Below are positions 18,553 through 27,238 of a DNA stretch of 64,000 nt, in pieces (position 1 is the stretch's first letter; every line of letters begins with the position of its first letter). The position numbers and the translations under genes are program-made. The DNA is from Niastella caeni (lineage in GTDB: Bacteria; Bacteroidota; Bacteroidia; Chitinophagales; Chitinophagaceae), in NCBI RefSeq assembly GCF_004834005.1, contig NZ_STFF01000006.1, positions 420,071 through 484,070 of the forward strand, written 5' to 3'. The notes under the pieces were generated by a model, which saw nothing but the letters and a program-made list of their open reading frames with translations, did no database searches and was not told where the DNA came from.

Positions 18553-19278
18553 ATGTCCAGCTATCCTTTCAACAGCAGCTTTACAAAGCAATACAGACAA
18601 GAACAATTTGTTTCTTTTTGTGCTGATGAAAAACCAGTTCAGAACATCGTAATAAGCACTTACAGCCGCATTACTGATGCTGAAATAAATACCATCGGCC
18701 GCTCGCTTAACCAACAATTGTTAGATAATGCCATCATCCATCGCCTGCTGACTAAATTGACGCAGAAAGATAGTTTTGATGTTGACCGCTTATCAGCTTT
18801 TGTACAGGAAACCCACGAAGAGTTGAGCAATCACGCCAGCGCAGAACCTTTTACCGCCCAATATTATAGTCACCTCTTAGAATTGCTGACTTCATTTGAT
18901 GAATTGGTAAATGAGTTTAGTGCAAATGGACAGGAGTTATTAATAGGCAATCTGAATGCCTGCTATTCCGATGAATCTGGCTTTGCCGTTAACCAGTCGG
19001 TTGACAGTGAAGAAATAGCCACCATGCACAGAATAATTGAAGATTACTTATACCAGATTGGTGAATACTACCAGTATTTTCATATGCTGTTGCAAAAAGA
19101 AACAGAGAACGAAGAAAATAAGAGCCGCATCTTGGTAATGTCGCAGGTAGCTTATTACCTCGATACACTGATCACCTGCACCGAAAAGATGATCATTAAT
19201 ATGGAAGTTACACTCGATATGCTGTTAGAATGGGAAACCGCGTTACAAAACCGCGAATCTCAAGAGTTGTTCAATTAA
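18553..19278 (+). CDS. Hypothetical protein, mostly helical
   Basis: A 241-residue protein not recognised as any family. I place the start at ATG 18553 (MSSYPFNSSF) rather than the upstream in-frame 18508, whose extra residues look non-coding. The sequence is rich in Leu, Glu, Gln and Asn with long predicted helices (for example AEINTIGRSLNQQLLDNAI and MHRIIEDYLYQIGEYYQYF) and no signal peptide or membrane segment. It is likely cytoplasmic. Nothing in its neighbours suggests a role. Confidence 0.65.
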   Translation: MSSYPFNSSFTKQYRQEQFVSFCADEKPVQNIVISTYSRITDAEINTIGRSLNQQLLDNAIIHRLLTKLTQKDSFDVDRLSAFVQETHEELSNHASAEPFTAQYYSHLLELLTSFDELVNEFSANGQELLIGNLNACYSDESGFAVNQSVDSEEIATMHRIIEDYLYQIGEYYQYFHMLLQKETENEENKSRILVMSQVAYYLDTLITCTEKMIINMEVTLDMLLEWETALQNRESQELFN

Positions 19279-19370
19279 GTAGTACGCTAAAATTCTAATT
19301 TCCGGCCTATGAGTTCCTTCGCCGAGGCTTCGGCAGGCAACTATTCACCTTTGACCATTCACCATTCACC

Positions 19371-19793
19371 CTAAACAATCACCCTATTCACCTGCCTCTT
19401 CAGCTCATGCTCCATTGCCCTTGACACCAGATGCATGCGCACATAGCTTTTACTGATACCCGTAAACGCACAAAATTCTTCCACCGTAATTACATCCCGC
19501 TTCGATTTACCAAAGTACTCGCGTAGCTCCTGTATAACCAGCCGGGCTTCAACCGGGGGTATAAACATAATTTTCGTGACATCGATGGTATGAATATACC
19601 ATTGTTTAAAAAAAGGCTTTGTAGCAAATGGGATCTTACTAAAGCAGGGAAGTACTTTCGACCGAACGCGCGGTTTGTGAACAATAGTTTGCTGTGTAGT
19701 AACGGAGTTTTTTTCAGGAACAAAGGTCATGCTGATCAATTTCGTTAAATGCCCGTCAGACTGAACACAATCTTTCGGGCTGGGTTTTGCCAA
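19371..19793 (-). CDS. Small putative HTH protein
   Basis: A 140-residue protein. The last 60 residues (about 80-140) have a helix-turn-helix look, with VITVEEFCAFTGISKSYVRM similar in pattern to excisionase/MerR-like or 'helix-turn-helix domain' proteins common in Bacteroidota. The N-terminal half is basic and uninformative. A shorter start at MTFVPEK (19730) is also possible. Neighbours give no clue to a target. The preceding gap (19279-19370) has 'accattcaccattcaccc' iterations. Confidence 0.5.
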   Translation of the reverse strand: MAKPSPKDCVQSDGHLTKLISMTFVPEKNSVTTQQTIVHKPRVRSKVLPCFSKIPFATKPFFKQWYIHTIDVTKIMFIPPVEARLVIQELREYFGKSKRDVITVEEFCAFTGISKSYVRMHLVSRAMEHELKRQVNRVIV

Positions 19794-20109
19794 TAGTTTT
19801 TTTGGCTCACCAATCAGAATGCCTTTCAGAATTATTATAGAACCCTTTACCGTACGCTCTAATAGTAAAGGGTAAGTCTAATATACAACTTTTATGCATA
19901 AGCGTGGTAAAAAGTAATTGACAATTGATAAAAATCAATTCAATAGAAGCATCCGCACATATTGTCAATTTTACACCTTGTATTTAAGTCACCGCTAAAA
20001 TTTCGTTAACAATTCCCCTCTTTTCGCCTGGTTATTGCTGCAATGGGCAAACAACACCCCATGTGGCACAAAAATTATGTGAGATAAAGTATTCATATAA
20101 CCGGGAGAT
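19794..20109. other. Divergent intergenic region upstream of treS
   Basis: About 316 bp, AT-rich, lying between the small HTH gene and the trehalose synthase gene. It should hold promoters for both. Beyond 'attgacaattgataaaaatcaatt' near 19917 (a short dyad), nothing was recognised. Confidence 0.35.
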
Positions 20110-23100
20110 ATGGAACATACAAAAAATGGTTTCAACGAAAAACTGCACTGGTATAAGGACGCCATTATTTACGAACTACACATTAAGGCATTTTGTGACA
20201 GTAATGGAGATGGCATCGGTGATTTTGGCGGTCTGCTTCAAAAACTCGATTACCTGCAGGAACTGGGTGTAAATGCGATCTGGCTGTTACCCTTCTACCC
20301 TTCGCCACTGCGCGACGATGGTTATGACATTGCCGATTATTATAACATCAACACCTCCTATGGCAACATCAGCCAGCTTAAAAACCTGCTCGATGAGGCC
20401 CACCAGCGTAACCTGAAAATAATTACAGAGCTGGTCATTAACCACACTTCCGACCAGCACCCCTGGTTTCAGCGGGCACGCACTGCCCCCAAGGGTTCGC
20501 CGGAAAGAAATTACTACGTATGGACAGACGACCCCACCCAATACAAAGACGTCCGCATTATTTTCCAGGATTTTGAAACAAGTAACTGGACCTGGGACCC
20601 CGTTGCTCAACAATATTACTGGCACCGCTTTTTCCATCACCAGCCCGATCTTAATTACGACAACCCGCTGGTGCAACAGGAAGTATTTAACCTCATCGAT
20701 TTCTGGTGCAATATGGGAGTCGATGGCTTCCGGCTGGATGCCGTTCCCTATTTGTTCGAACGCGAAGGCACCAATGGGGAGAACCTGCCCGAAACGCATG
20801 CCTTCCTGAAGCAATTACGCGCTCATGTTGACGAGCAATTCCCCGGCACGGTGTTACTGGCCGAAGCCAACATGTGGCCCGAAGATTCGGCATCGTATTT
20901 TGGTGATGGTGATGAATGCCACATGAACTATCATTTTCCAGTAATGCCGCGGATGTTCATGGCGCTGCAAATGGAAGACCGCTACCCCATCACCGATATT
21001 TTTGATCAAACACCCGCCATACCGCCTACCTGCCAGTGGGCTATTTTCCTGCGTAATCACGATGAGTTGACGCTTGAAATGGTAACGGATGAAGAGCGGG
21101 ACTACATGTATAAAGTGTATGCAAAAGACCCCAAAGCGCGCATCAACCTGGGTATTCGCCACCGGCTGGCCCCGCTGATGGAAAATAACCGCGAAAAAAT
21201 AGAATTGCTCAACTCCCTCCTGTTCTCATTGCCCGGTACGCCGGTAATTTATTATGGCGATGAAATAGGCATGGGCGATAATTTTTATTTAGGCGACCGT
21301 GATGGCGTACGCACGCCCATGCAATGGTCGCCCGACCGCAATGCGGGTTTTTCCAATTCAAATCCGCATCAACTGTATTTGCCGCTGATACTCGATCCTG
21401 AATATCATTACGAATCGGTGAATGTAGAAATGCAGCGCCGTAACACCTCATCACTATTCTGGTTCATGAAACGCATGATCACCATGCGTAAAAAACACAA
21501 AGCCTTTGGCCGGGGCGATCTCACCTTCCTCAACGTCGACAACCCTAAAGTGCTGGCCTTTTTGCGACGGTACGAAGATGAAACATTGCTCATTGTGGTA
21601 AACCTGTCGAAGTTTGCGCAGGTAGCCGAAGTGCCGCTCGAAGGCTATAAAGGAAATGTGTTGATAGAACTGATGAGCCGCAACAAATTCCCGGCAGTAG
21701 GCAAATCGGAAACATATTTCTTTACGCTCGGTCCGCATAACTCGCTTTGGTTTTCCCTGGAGAAAGCGCATCCTGAAATTGATGAGCAAAAAGCAATTCC
21801 TTTGTTGCAGGTAAAACATTTCCAGGAAATTATCACTAAATCAACCCGGGCCGAACTGGAAAATGCCGTACTGCCGGCCTACCTCAAGCAATCCAAATGG
21901 TTTACCGGCCGCGTCCGGCCTGTACACAATGTAGAGATCATTAATCATGTCAATATACCCGTAATACCGCACGATACGCTTTTATTATTGATAGAAGTGA
22001 CGTATGAAAGCGGCCTGCCCGAAATGTACCAGTTGATTGTGACCTTTGCCACCAATGCGGTAGCCCAAAAACTAACCAATAGTTTTCCGCACTCCATCAT
22101 TGCCCATATGCATGTAGGTGAGCAGCAGGGCATTTTATGCGATGCATTATTTGTAACCACCTTTCAGCAATGGTTGTATCAAAACCTGGTACGCAACGAA
22201 ACCTTTGCCGGCAAGAACAACAACAAGGTGAAGTTTTACAATACCGGCCTCCTTGGCAACTACGCAACACAGCACGAGGATATAAAATCCAAAGTACACG
22301 AAGACGACCGCTATCATGGTTCCATTACCTATGATAACAATTTCTTTCTTACTATCTACCGGCGTGTGGATTATTTCATTAACCCCGATGCTGAAATTAC
22401 CCACTACCTGAACGAGAAAGCAAAATTTGAATACGTTCCGGGTTTCCTGGGCGCTATAGAATGGATGACAGACAAAGGCATGATCACCATGGGCATGATG
22501 CAGGTGATGATAGAAAACCACGGTAGCGGATACAGTTATATGCTGGAACGGGTATACAATTATATTGAAAGAATACTGGCCCTGAACCAGGACAACCTGC
22601 CTACCTATGAGCTGCAAGGCAACCTGAGCGAACCAACAGCCTTTGAGCAATTGCAAACAGGGCTGAAAGACCTGCTGGGTAGCCGCGCCGCCGACCAGGC
22701 ACGCCTGATCGGCATTCGAACCGGTCAAATGCATTTGGCGCTGGCCTCCGGCAGCGACCTGAAAGATTTCAAACCCGAAGAGTTCTCCCTGCATTATCAG
22801 CGCTCCCTGTTCTCAGCTATGGTATCGCTGGTACGGGAAGTTTTTCAAAATTTGAAAAGAAATATCCCGCACCTGCCAAAAGACCTGCAAACCGAGGCGG
22901 AAGAATTGCTCAAACACCGGGATGATGTGCTGGCTGTGTTTAAAAAGATATATAACAAAAAACTGGATGTGTTAAAGATCAGGATCCATGGTTATTATAC
23001 ATTAAACCAGATCTTATTAACAGGTAAAGACCTTGCCATACAAGGATATGGCGGCGATCCTTTACGGCCATATAGCGAACGAAGATTAAAAAGATCGCCC

Positions 23101-23427
23101 CTGCACGATGTAGCCACCATGCTGCGGAGCTTTCACAATACGGGGTTTGAAGGGTTCCATCTCAACAACCATATACTGAAGGATAATTTACCGAAGTACA
23201 TTCCGTTCCTTCGTTTATGGGCGCATTATATGAGCGGCTTTTTTATGAAAGCGTACCTCGATACGGTGACCGGCAGCCGTTTTGTGCCTGCAGACAAAAC
23301 CGACTTCAGGGTGATGATACAAACTTTTTTGCTGGAGAAATCACTGCTCGATCTGAATCATGCGTTGAACAATGGGTTCAGTTCAATGGTAGTGCCGTTG
23401 AGAACGATCAAGTCGATTATTAAGTAG
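20110..23427 (+). CDS. treS: Trehalose synthase fused to maltokinase-like domain
   Basis: A 1105-residue two-domain protein. Residues 1-550 are a GH13 maltose alpha-D-glucosyltransferase (trehalose synthase), which interconverts maltose and trehalose. GH13 residues are visible: nucleophile Asp210 in DGFRLDAVP, acid Glu252 in LLAEANMWPE and Asp318 in FLRNHDELTLEMV. Residues about 590-1105 match the maltokinase (Pep2-like) partner, beginning LPAYLKQSKWFTGR and including IRIHGYYTLNQILLTGKDLAIQGYGGDP, the phosphotransferase catalytic loop. The fusion is known in several phyla and makes maltose-1-phosphate from trehalose/maltose. No GlgE or GlgB gene lies in the window. Confidence 0.93.
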   Translation: MEHTKNGFNEKLHWYKDAIIYELHIKAFCDSNGDGIGDFGGLLQKLDYLQELGVNAIWLLPFYPSPLRDDGYDIADYYNINTSYGNISQLKNLLDEAHQRNLKIITELVINHTSDQHPWFQRARTAPKGSPERNYYVWTDDPTQYKDVRIIFQDFETSNWTWDPVAQQYYWHRFFHHQPDLNYDNPLVQQEVFNLIDFWCNMGVDGFRLDAVPYLFEREGTNGENLPETHAFLKQLRAHVDEQFPGTVLLAEANMWPEDSASYFGDGDECHMNYHFPVMPRMFMALQMEDRYPITDIFDQTPAIPPTCQWAIFLRNHDELTLEMVTDEERDYMYKVYAKDPKARINLGIRHRLAPLMENNREKIELLNSLLFSLPGTPVIYYGDEIGMGDNFYLGDRDGVRTPMQWSPDRNAGFSNSNPHQLYLPLILDPEYHYESVNVEMQRRNTSSLFWFMKRMITMRKKHKAFGRGDLTFLNVDNPKVLAFLRRYEDETLLIVVNLSKFAQVAEVPLEGYKGNVLIELMSRNKFPAVGKSETYFFTLGPHNSLWFSLEKAHPEIDEQKAIPLLQVKHFQEIITKSTRAELENAVLPAYLKQSKWFTGRVRPVHNVEIINHVNIPVIPHDTLLLLIEVTYESGLPEMYQLIVTFATNAVAQKLTNSFPHSIIAHMHVGEQQGILCDALFVTTFQQWLYQNLVRNETFAGKNNNKVKFYNTGLLGNYATQHEDIKSKVHEDDRYHGSITYDNNFFLTIYRRVDYFINPDAEITHYLNEKAKFEYVPGFLGAIEWMTDKGMITMGMMQVMIENHGSGYSYMLERVYNYIERILALNQDNLPTYELQGNLSEPTAFEQLQTGLKDLLGSRAADQARLIGIRTGQMHLALASGSDLKDFKPEEFSLHYQRSLFSAMVSLVREVFQNLKRNIPHLPKDLQTEAEELLKHRDDVLAVFKKIYNKKLDVLKIRIHGYYTLNQILLTGKDLAIQGYGGDPLRPYSERRLKRSPLHDVATMLRSFHNTGFEGFHLNNHILKDNLPKYIPFLRLWAHYMSGFFMKAYLDTVTGSRFVPADKTDFRVMIQTFLLEKSLLDLNHALNNGFSSMVVPLRTIKSIIK

Positions 23428-23429
23428 AA

Positions 23430-23552
23430 AGAAGGCTGCACGCTACACGCTGCAAGCTGCAAGCGAATACAGGCAGAAAGCTGAAAGCTAAAACCAAATA
23501 CACTTATGCTTTACGCCTTATGCCTCGTTGCCTTGTTGCCTTTATGCCTTTT
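23430..23552. repeat. Iterated repeats downstream of treS
   Basis: The block contains 'gctgcacgctacacgctgcaagctgcaagcgaatacagg', 'agctgaaagctaaaacc', and then 'cttatgcctcgttgccttgttgcctttatgcc'. The last phrase recurs almost word for word near 26446-26476, after the patatin gene. Confidence 0.6.
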
Positions 23553-23790
23553 CTAAAAAAAGAAGCGAGTCTTTCGACCCGCTCCCGTTAAACGTTGGTA
23601 GCTCGTAATCACTTATGACCATTATGCTATCAGCGTTTGCTTAACCAAATCGGTTTTCAAGTTAAGATAACAGATGAATTCTGCCTTTTCGGACTATAGT
23701 TTTCTGTTCTCGTTCTTGCCTCTTATCAAACAATACGTAAACAGTTTTACTATTTTCCTGCTTAACTGATCGCCCATTGATTAATCTGAT
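23553..23790 (-). ncRNA. Candidate structured non-coding RNA with intrinsic terminator
   Basis: The minus strand carries a textbook terminator: stem AGCG-g-GTC, loop gaaa, GAC-t-CGCT (23583 to 23564), then TTCTTTTTTT. No protein gene lies upstream of it on that strand. Before the terminator, 23645-23626 (GTTAAGCAAACGCTGATAGC) can pair with 23602-23587 (GCTACCAACGTTTAAC) with about 14 pairs. Further upstream, GTTAAGCAG (23766-23758) pairs with CTGTTATCTTAAC (23672-23660), with a 4-nt bulge. A possible -7 element TATATCAG ends near 23786. The 5' end is a guess. I could not match it to tmRNA, RNase P or SRP RNA. Confidence 0.42.
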
Positions 23791-24034
23791 ATAAATGTAC
23801 AATTTGAAAAAGTGGGAAACAATGACCGTGATCATAACAAAAAATTTAGGTAAGCGGTCCTAAATTCCAATGATTCAAATCAATATCATACTACTTATTT
23901 AATTTGTATCTGCTTAATCATCATTTAATTGTATTTTAACTTAAACAAGGGGCGCAGGATTATCGTTATACTTACAATTCAAGTAAAAAATATTGGTAAA
24001 TTACTGGCAAAATGATCCGGTTTCGGTGAGATTT
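23791..24034. other. Intergenic region upstream of the 24035 gene
   Basis: AT-rich DNA with no gene. It probably contains the promoter of the candidate minus-strand RNA and that of the plus-strand hypothetical gene. Confidence 0.3.
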
Positions 24035-24634
24035 ATGACAACATTTTGGACTGAAAATAGCATCCTTACCAATCAAAGCGATACCACACCGCCTGCTGAG
24101 ATATTCGATGCCTTTTGCCAGGCTATCGGATTTTATTATCAGCAGAAAGGCTATAAGTATACCAAAAGCCGTCCTAAAGTGAAGATTGAATCTAAAGATC
24201 TTTTTGTGGAGATCAATTTCTGGAGCTCAAGAAGCAATATGGCAGGCAGCAGCGTTGGCCTGGAAATATTGCCTTACGTGGGTTCCAAAAAATTAAAAAA
24301 ATGGATAAAGGCTAACGGCACCGGACGAAACGAATACATTTACGGCCCTACAAAATACGACTTCCGCTTTCAGAATATTTATGGCGCCTCCGTCGACTTC
24401 TTTCTCGACCTCATTCTTAAAATAGATAAATACATAGCCGCCAACCTGGATATAACAGACAATAAAAAATTTATTGACAAACTGCTGGCCGAAAACAGCA
24501 GCGAGCTCATCACCGACAATTTTGCCTGTTACCTGGCTATGACCAACGACCCACGCCTGCCCGAATTTATGGATTTACACCAGGAAGGCATCGGGGAAGA
24601 CCTCAGTAATAAATTGTTGAACGTTTCACACTAA
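24035..24634 (+). CDS. Hypothetical protein
   Basis: A 199-residue protein starting at ATG 24035 (MTTFWTENSI); the upstream TTG at 23993 is in frame but weaker. It has no signal peptide or membrane segment. The first 100 residues look like alternating strand and helix (FYYQQKGYKYTKSRPKVKIESKDLFVEINFWSS is split over this part), suggesting an alpha/beta domain. No family was recognised. It ends 86 bp before the patatin gene on the same strand and may be co-transcribed with it. Confidence 0.65.
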   Translation: MTTFWTENSILTNQSDTTPPAEIFDAFCQAIGFYYQQKGYKYTKSRPKVKIESKDLFVEINFWSSRSNMAGSSVGLEILPYVGSKKLKKWIKANGTGRNEYIYGPTKYDFRFQNIYGASVDFFLDLILKIDKYIAANLDITDNKKFIDKLLAENSSELITDNFACYLAMTNDPRLPEFMDLHQEGIGEDLSNKLLNVSH

Positions 24635-24719
24635 CGTTGCGCCACTTTCTAAATTGGGTTAAAAAACGGTAGGTGCAGTACGGTACAATAGTTACCTTTC
24701 CCGGTACTAAACCAATTGT

Positions 24720-26408
24720 ATGTCTGCTACCAATACTCCTGATAGTAATACCTTCCATATTGGCCTATGCATGGCCGGTGCCGCTTCAGCCGGTGCTTAT
24801 ACCGCTGGCGTAATGGATTATTTACTGGAAGCATTACAGGAATGGCAAAAACGTAAACTGGCCAATTGGCCCGATACTCCCCAGCACAAGGTGGTGATCT
24901 CCGTTATGGGTGGCGCCTCCGCCGGTGGCATGACAGCGCTTATAACCGCAGCCTCATTGAACAATACTTATATCCCGGTTTCAAAACCAACTTCTGACGT
25001 GCTCGACGAACACCCGGAAAACAGCCTGTATCATTCGTGGGTAGATATGACGAACGTAGACATGATGCCATTGCTGCTGCAAACAAATGATATTGGCAAG
25101 AACAACATCATGTCATTGCTCAATTCTTCTTTTATTGATCAAATAGCCGCCCGGGCATTAAAGCCAAATAAAGATACCTGGAAACAGATGCCCGACTTCA
25201 TTGATCCCGATCTTAAAATATTTACAACACTAACCAACCTGCAAGGGTTTAAATACAATATTTCTTTTAGCGGCAATACCGGATTGAACAACAAGTATTA
25301 CATGTCAATTCATAACGACTATGCCTGTTTTACTATGAAACAGACAACAGAAGTTAAGGATGGATGGATGCCGCTTGATTTCAAAAACAATCTCAACCTC
25401 GATATTGCCCGCAATGCAGCCATGGCAACCGGTGCTTTTCCCATCGGCTTACTATCAAGAGAACTGAACCGCAAGTCGGCCCATGTGAATGGCATGCTCT
25501 TTTGCCGCGACATTACATGCCGTTTTCCGGTACCGGAACCTGATTGTGATACACTGAATATCGACGGCGGTGTTATCAATAATGAACCGTTTGAAAAAGT
25601 AAGAACGGTACTGAACAGCAAAACCGGCCAGGGTAATGAAGCGGAATACGAAGACCCCAACCTGTTCAAAGGCACTGTGTTGATGATTGATCCTTTTCCC
25701 AGCCAGGAAGCAGATGACTGCAAAAAACCCGATCGAAATTTAATTAATGTAATAAGATTATCACTGGGCGCCATTCTGAACCAGGTAAGGGTTAAACCGG
25801 CTGACCTCACCAACGCCATGAATGAAAATAAATCAGGACAGTTTTTAATTACACCAACGCGTAGAAGACCTAACCTGGAAGGTAAAATGGAAGATGTAGC
25901 TGGTGACAGTGCAATTGCCTGTGGCGCCCTGAGCGGTTTCAGTGGGTTTATGAATAAAGAATTCCGGGTGCACGATTATTTCCTGGGTCGCTTCAATTGC
26001 GAAATGTTCTTACGGAATTATTTTACAGTTCCGCCATCGGCGCTGGAACAAAACGACATCTTTAAAAAAGGGTACAGCAATATCAATAAAGAACAATTCA
26101 AGGCAGCCAATGGCAATTACCAGATCATCCCCATCTTTTCTCCGCTGCCAACCGGCGTTTATTTTCCTATTCCCAATTTTTCATCGGGCAGTGACTGGCC
26201 GGTGATCCCCGAAAGCAAGATCGATGCCTTTCAGCCACAGGTGAAAAAAAGAGTGCAATCGATATTGATGAATGCTATAACAGCAAATGGGCTCAACAAA
26301 TTCTTATTATGGATAGGCGCCAAAGTAGTGCTCAATCGTATGCTGACCAATAGCGCACTAAAAGCGATAAAAGATGCACTGACGGGACACGAATTATTAA
26401 AACGCTGA
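24720..26408 (+). CDS. Patatin-like phospholipase
   Basis: A 562-residue protein with the patatin lipid acyl-hydrolase core. The glycine-rich oxyanion region GLCMAGAASAGAYTAGVMDYLLE is at about residues 15-37. The nucleophile elbow is G-A-S67-A-G (GXSXG) in VMGGASAGGM, and the second member of the Ser-Asp dyad is Asp282 in NIDGGVINNEPF. The protein is longer than minimal patatins, with a C-terminal extension (about 400-562) of unknown role. There is no signal peptide, so it is likely cytoplasmic or membrane-associated. The substrate is unknown. Confidence 0.88.
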   Translation: MSATNTPDSNTFHIGLCMAGAASAGAYTAGVMDYLLEALQEWQKRKLANWPDTPQHKVVISVMGGASAGGMTALITAASLNNTYIPVSKPTSDVLDEHPENSLYHSWVDMTNVDMMPLLLQTNDIGKNNIMSLLNSSFIDQIAARALKPNKDTWKQMPDFIDPDLKIFTTLTNLQGFKYNISFSGNTGLNNKYYMSIHNDYACFTMKQTTEVKDGWMPLDFKNNLNLDIARNAAMATGAFPIGLLSRELNRKSAHVNGMLFCRDITCRFPVPEPDCDTLNIDGGVINNEPFEKVRTVLNSKTGQGNEAEYEDPNLFKGTVLMIDPFPSQEADDCKKPDRNLINVIRLSLGAILNQVRVKPADLTNAMNENKSGQFLITPTRRRPNLEGKMEDVAGDSAIACGALSGFSGFMNKEFRVHDYFLGRFNCEMFLRNYFTVPPSALEQNDIFKKGYSNINKEQFKAANGNYQIIPIFSPLPTGVYFPIPNFSSGSDWPVIPESKIDAFQPQVKKRVQSILMNAITANGLNKFLLWIGAKVVLNRMLTNSALKAIKDALTGHELLKR

Positions 26409-26479
26409 ACGCCGAAGGCAGCATGCTGATTACATCAAGACTCTATGCCTTGTTGCCTTTATGCCTTGTTGCCTTTCTT
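26409..26479. repeat. Iterated 'gccttgttgcctttat' repeat between convergent genes
   Basis: Tandem 'atgccttgttgccttt' units at about 26445-26474 copy the phrase found at 23517-23550. They separate the patatin gene from the convergent DUF1080 gene. Confidence 0.55.
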
Positions 26480-27121
26480 CTAATCAGGCAATATTTTTAC
26501 CAGGAGGTTCTTATAATATACTTTGCTGTTGGGATCGTGGCCTTGCAAAGCAAAAGTGCCATTGGAGAGCATGCGACCATTCATATCTGCAGGCCGTTGC
26601 GCGTTATCAGGCTCTGTATATTCAACCACTATTTTTCCGTTCACTTTTACGGTCACTTTCTTACCCTGCACAATGATCTCTTCCGTAAACCAGACATTAT
26701 CTTTTACCAAAACGTCTTTTACGTCATTCACGGCATACAAACTGCCGGTGCGGCGCCAGTCGGTATGAGAATTATTCACCTGCACCTCATAACCCTTCGA
26801 AGGCCAGCCTTCTTCCTGGAATGCGGCATGAAAATAGATCCCGGAATTTGATCCCGGTGTGGTCATTACCTCGGCTTTAAAATGGAAGTTCCTGAAATTA
26901 TGATTTTGCACACTACCATTATAAAACAAATGAGCGGTTGGCCCATAGGCAATGATCATTCCGCTGTCAACTGTAAACGTAGACGCATTTTTGCCCACCT
27001 TCCAATCGCTGAGCGATTTACCATCAAACAGCGGGATCCATTCATTCGATTTCTTTTGCGCCAATGCCACACCAGCCAGCAGGCAACATGCAATTGTTAA
27101 GAGATATGATAGCCTTCTCAT
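26480..27121 (-). CDS. DUF1080 family (3-keto-disaccharide hydrolase-like) secreted protein
   Basis: A protein of about 213 residues, starting MRRLSYLL at 27121; an ATG at 27136 adds five residues. A signal peptide ends near ALAQ. The mature part is a single concanavalin-like DUF1080 domain. Its family signatures are WIPLFDGKSLSDWKVG, FHFKAEVMTTPGSNSGIYFHA, GYEVQVNN, KVNGKIVVEYTEP and the C-terminal GTFALQGHDPNSKVYYKNLLVK. Members are extracytoplasmic, and some hydrolyse 3-keto-glycosides. Genes on either side are unrelated. Confidence 0.92.
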   Translation of the reverse strand: MRRLSYLLTIACCLLAGVALAQKKSNEWIPLFDGKSLSDWKVGKNASTFTVDSGMIIAYGPTAHLFYNGSVQNHNFRNFHFKAEVMTTPGSNSGIYFHAAFQEEGWPSKGYEVQVNNSHTDWRRTGSLYAVNDVKDVLVKDNVWFTEEIIVQGKKVTVKVNGKIVVEYTEPDNAQRPADMNGRMLSNGTFALQGHDPNSKVYYKNLLVKILPD

Positions 27122-27238
27122 TCTGAAAATTTGCATGAAGGTAGGGTTTTAGCAAAAACAATTACCAGGCGCCAAAATTATCTTACCTGTTACTGCTCGT
27201 GGTATCGTTGCCAAAGAATATTCTAGCCAGGATCAATA

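Noticed and set aside
22147..22794. 215-codon open frame on the minus strand inside the trehalose synthase gene
   Set aside because: The sense strand encodes the conserved maltokinase-like domain. The antisense product has no motif or initiation context.
26423..26851. 142-codon plus-strand frame over the DUF1080 gene
   Set aside because: It is antisense to a well-supported DUF1080 gene and begins within the intergenic repeat.
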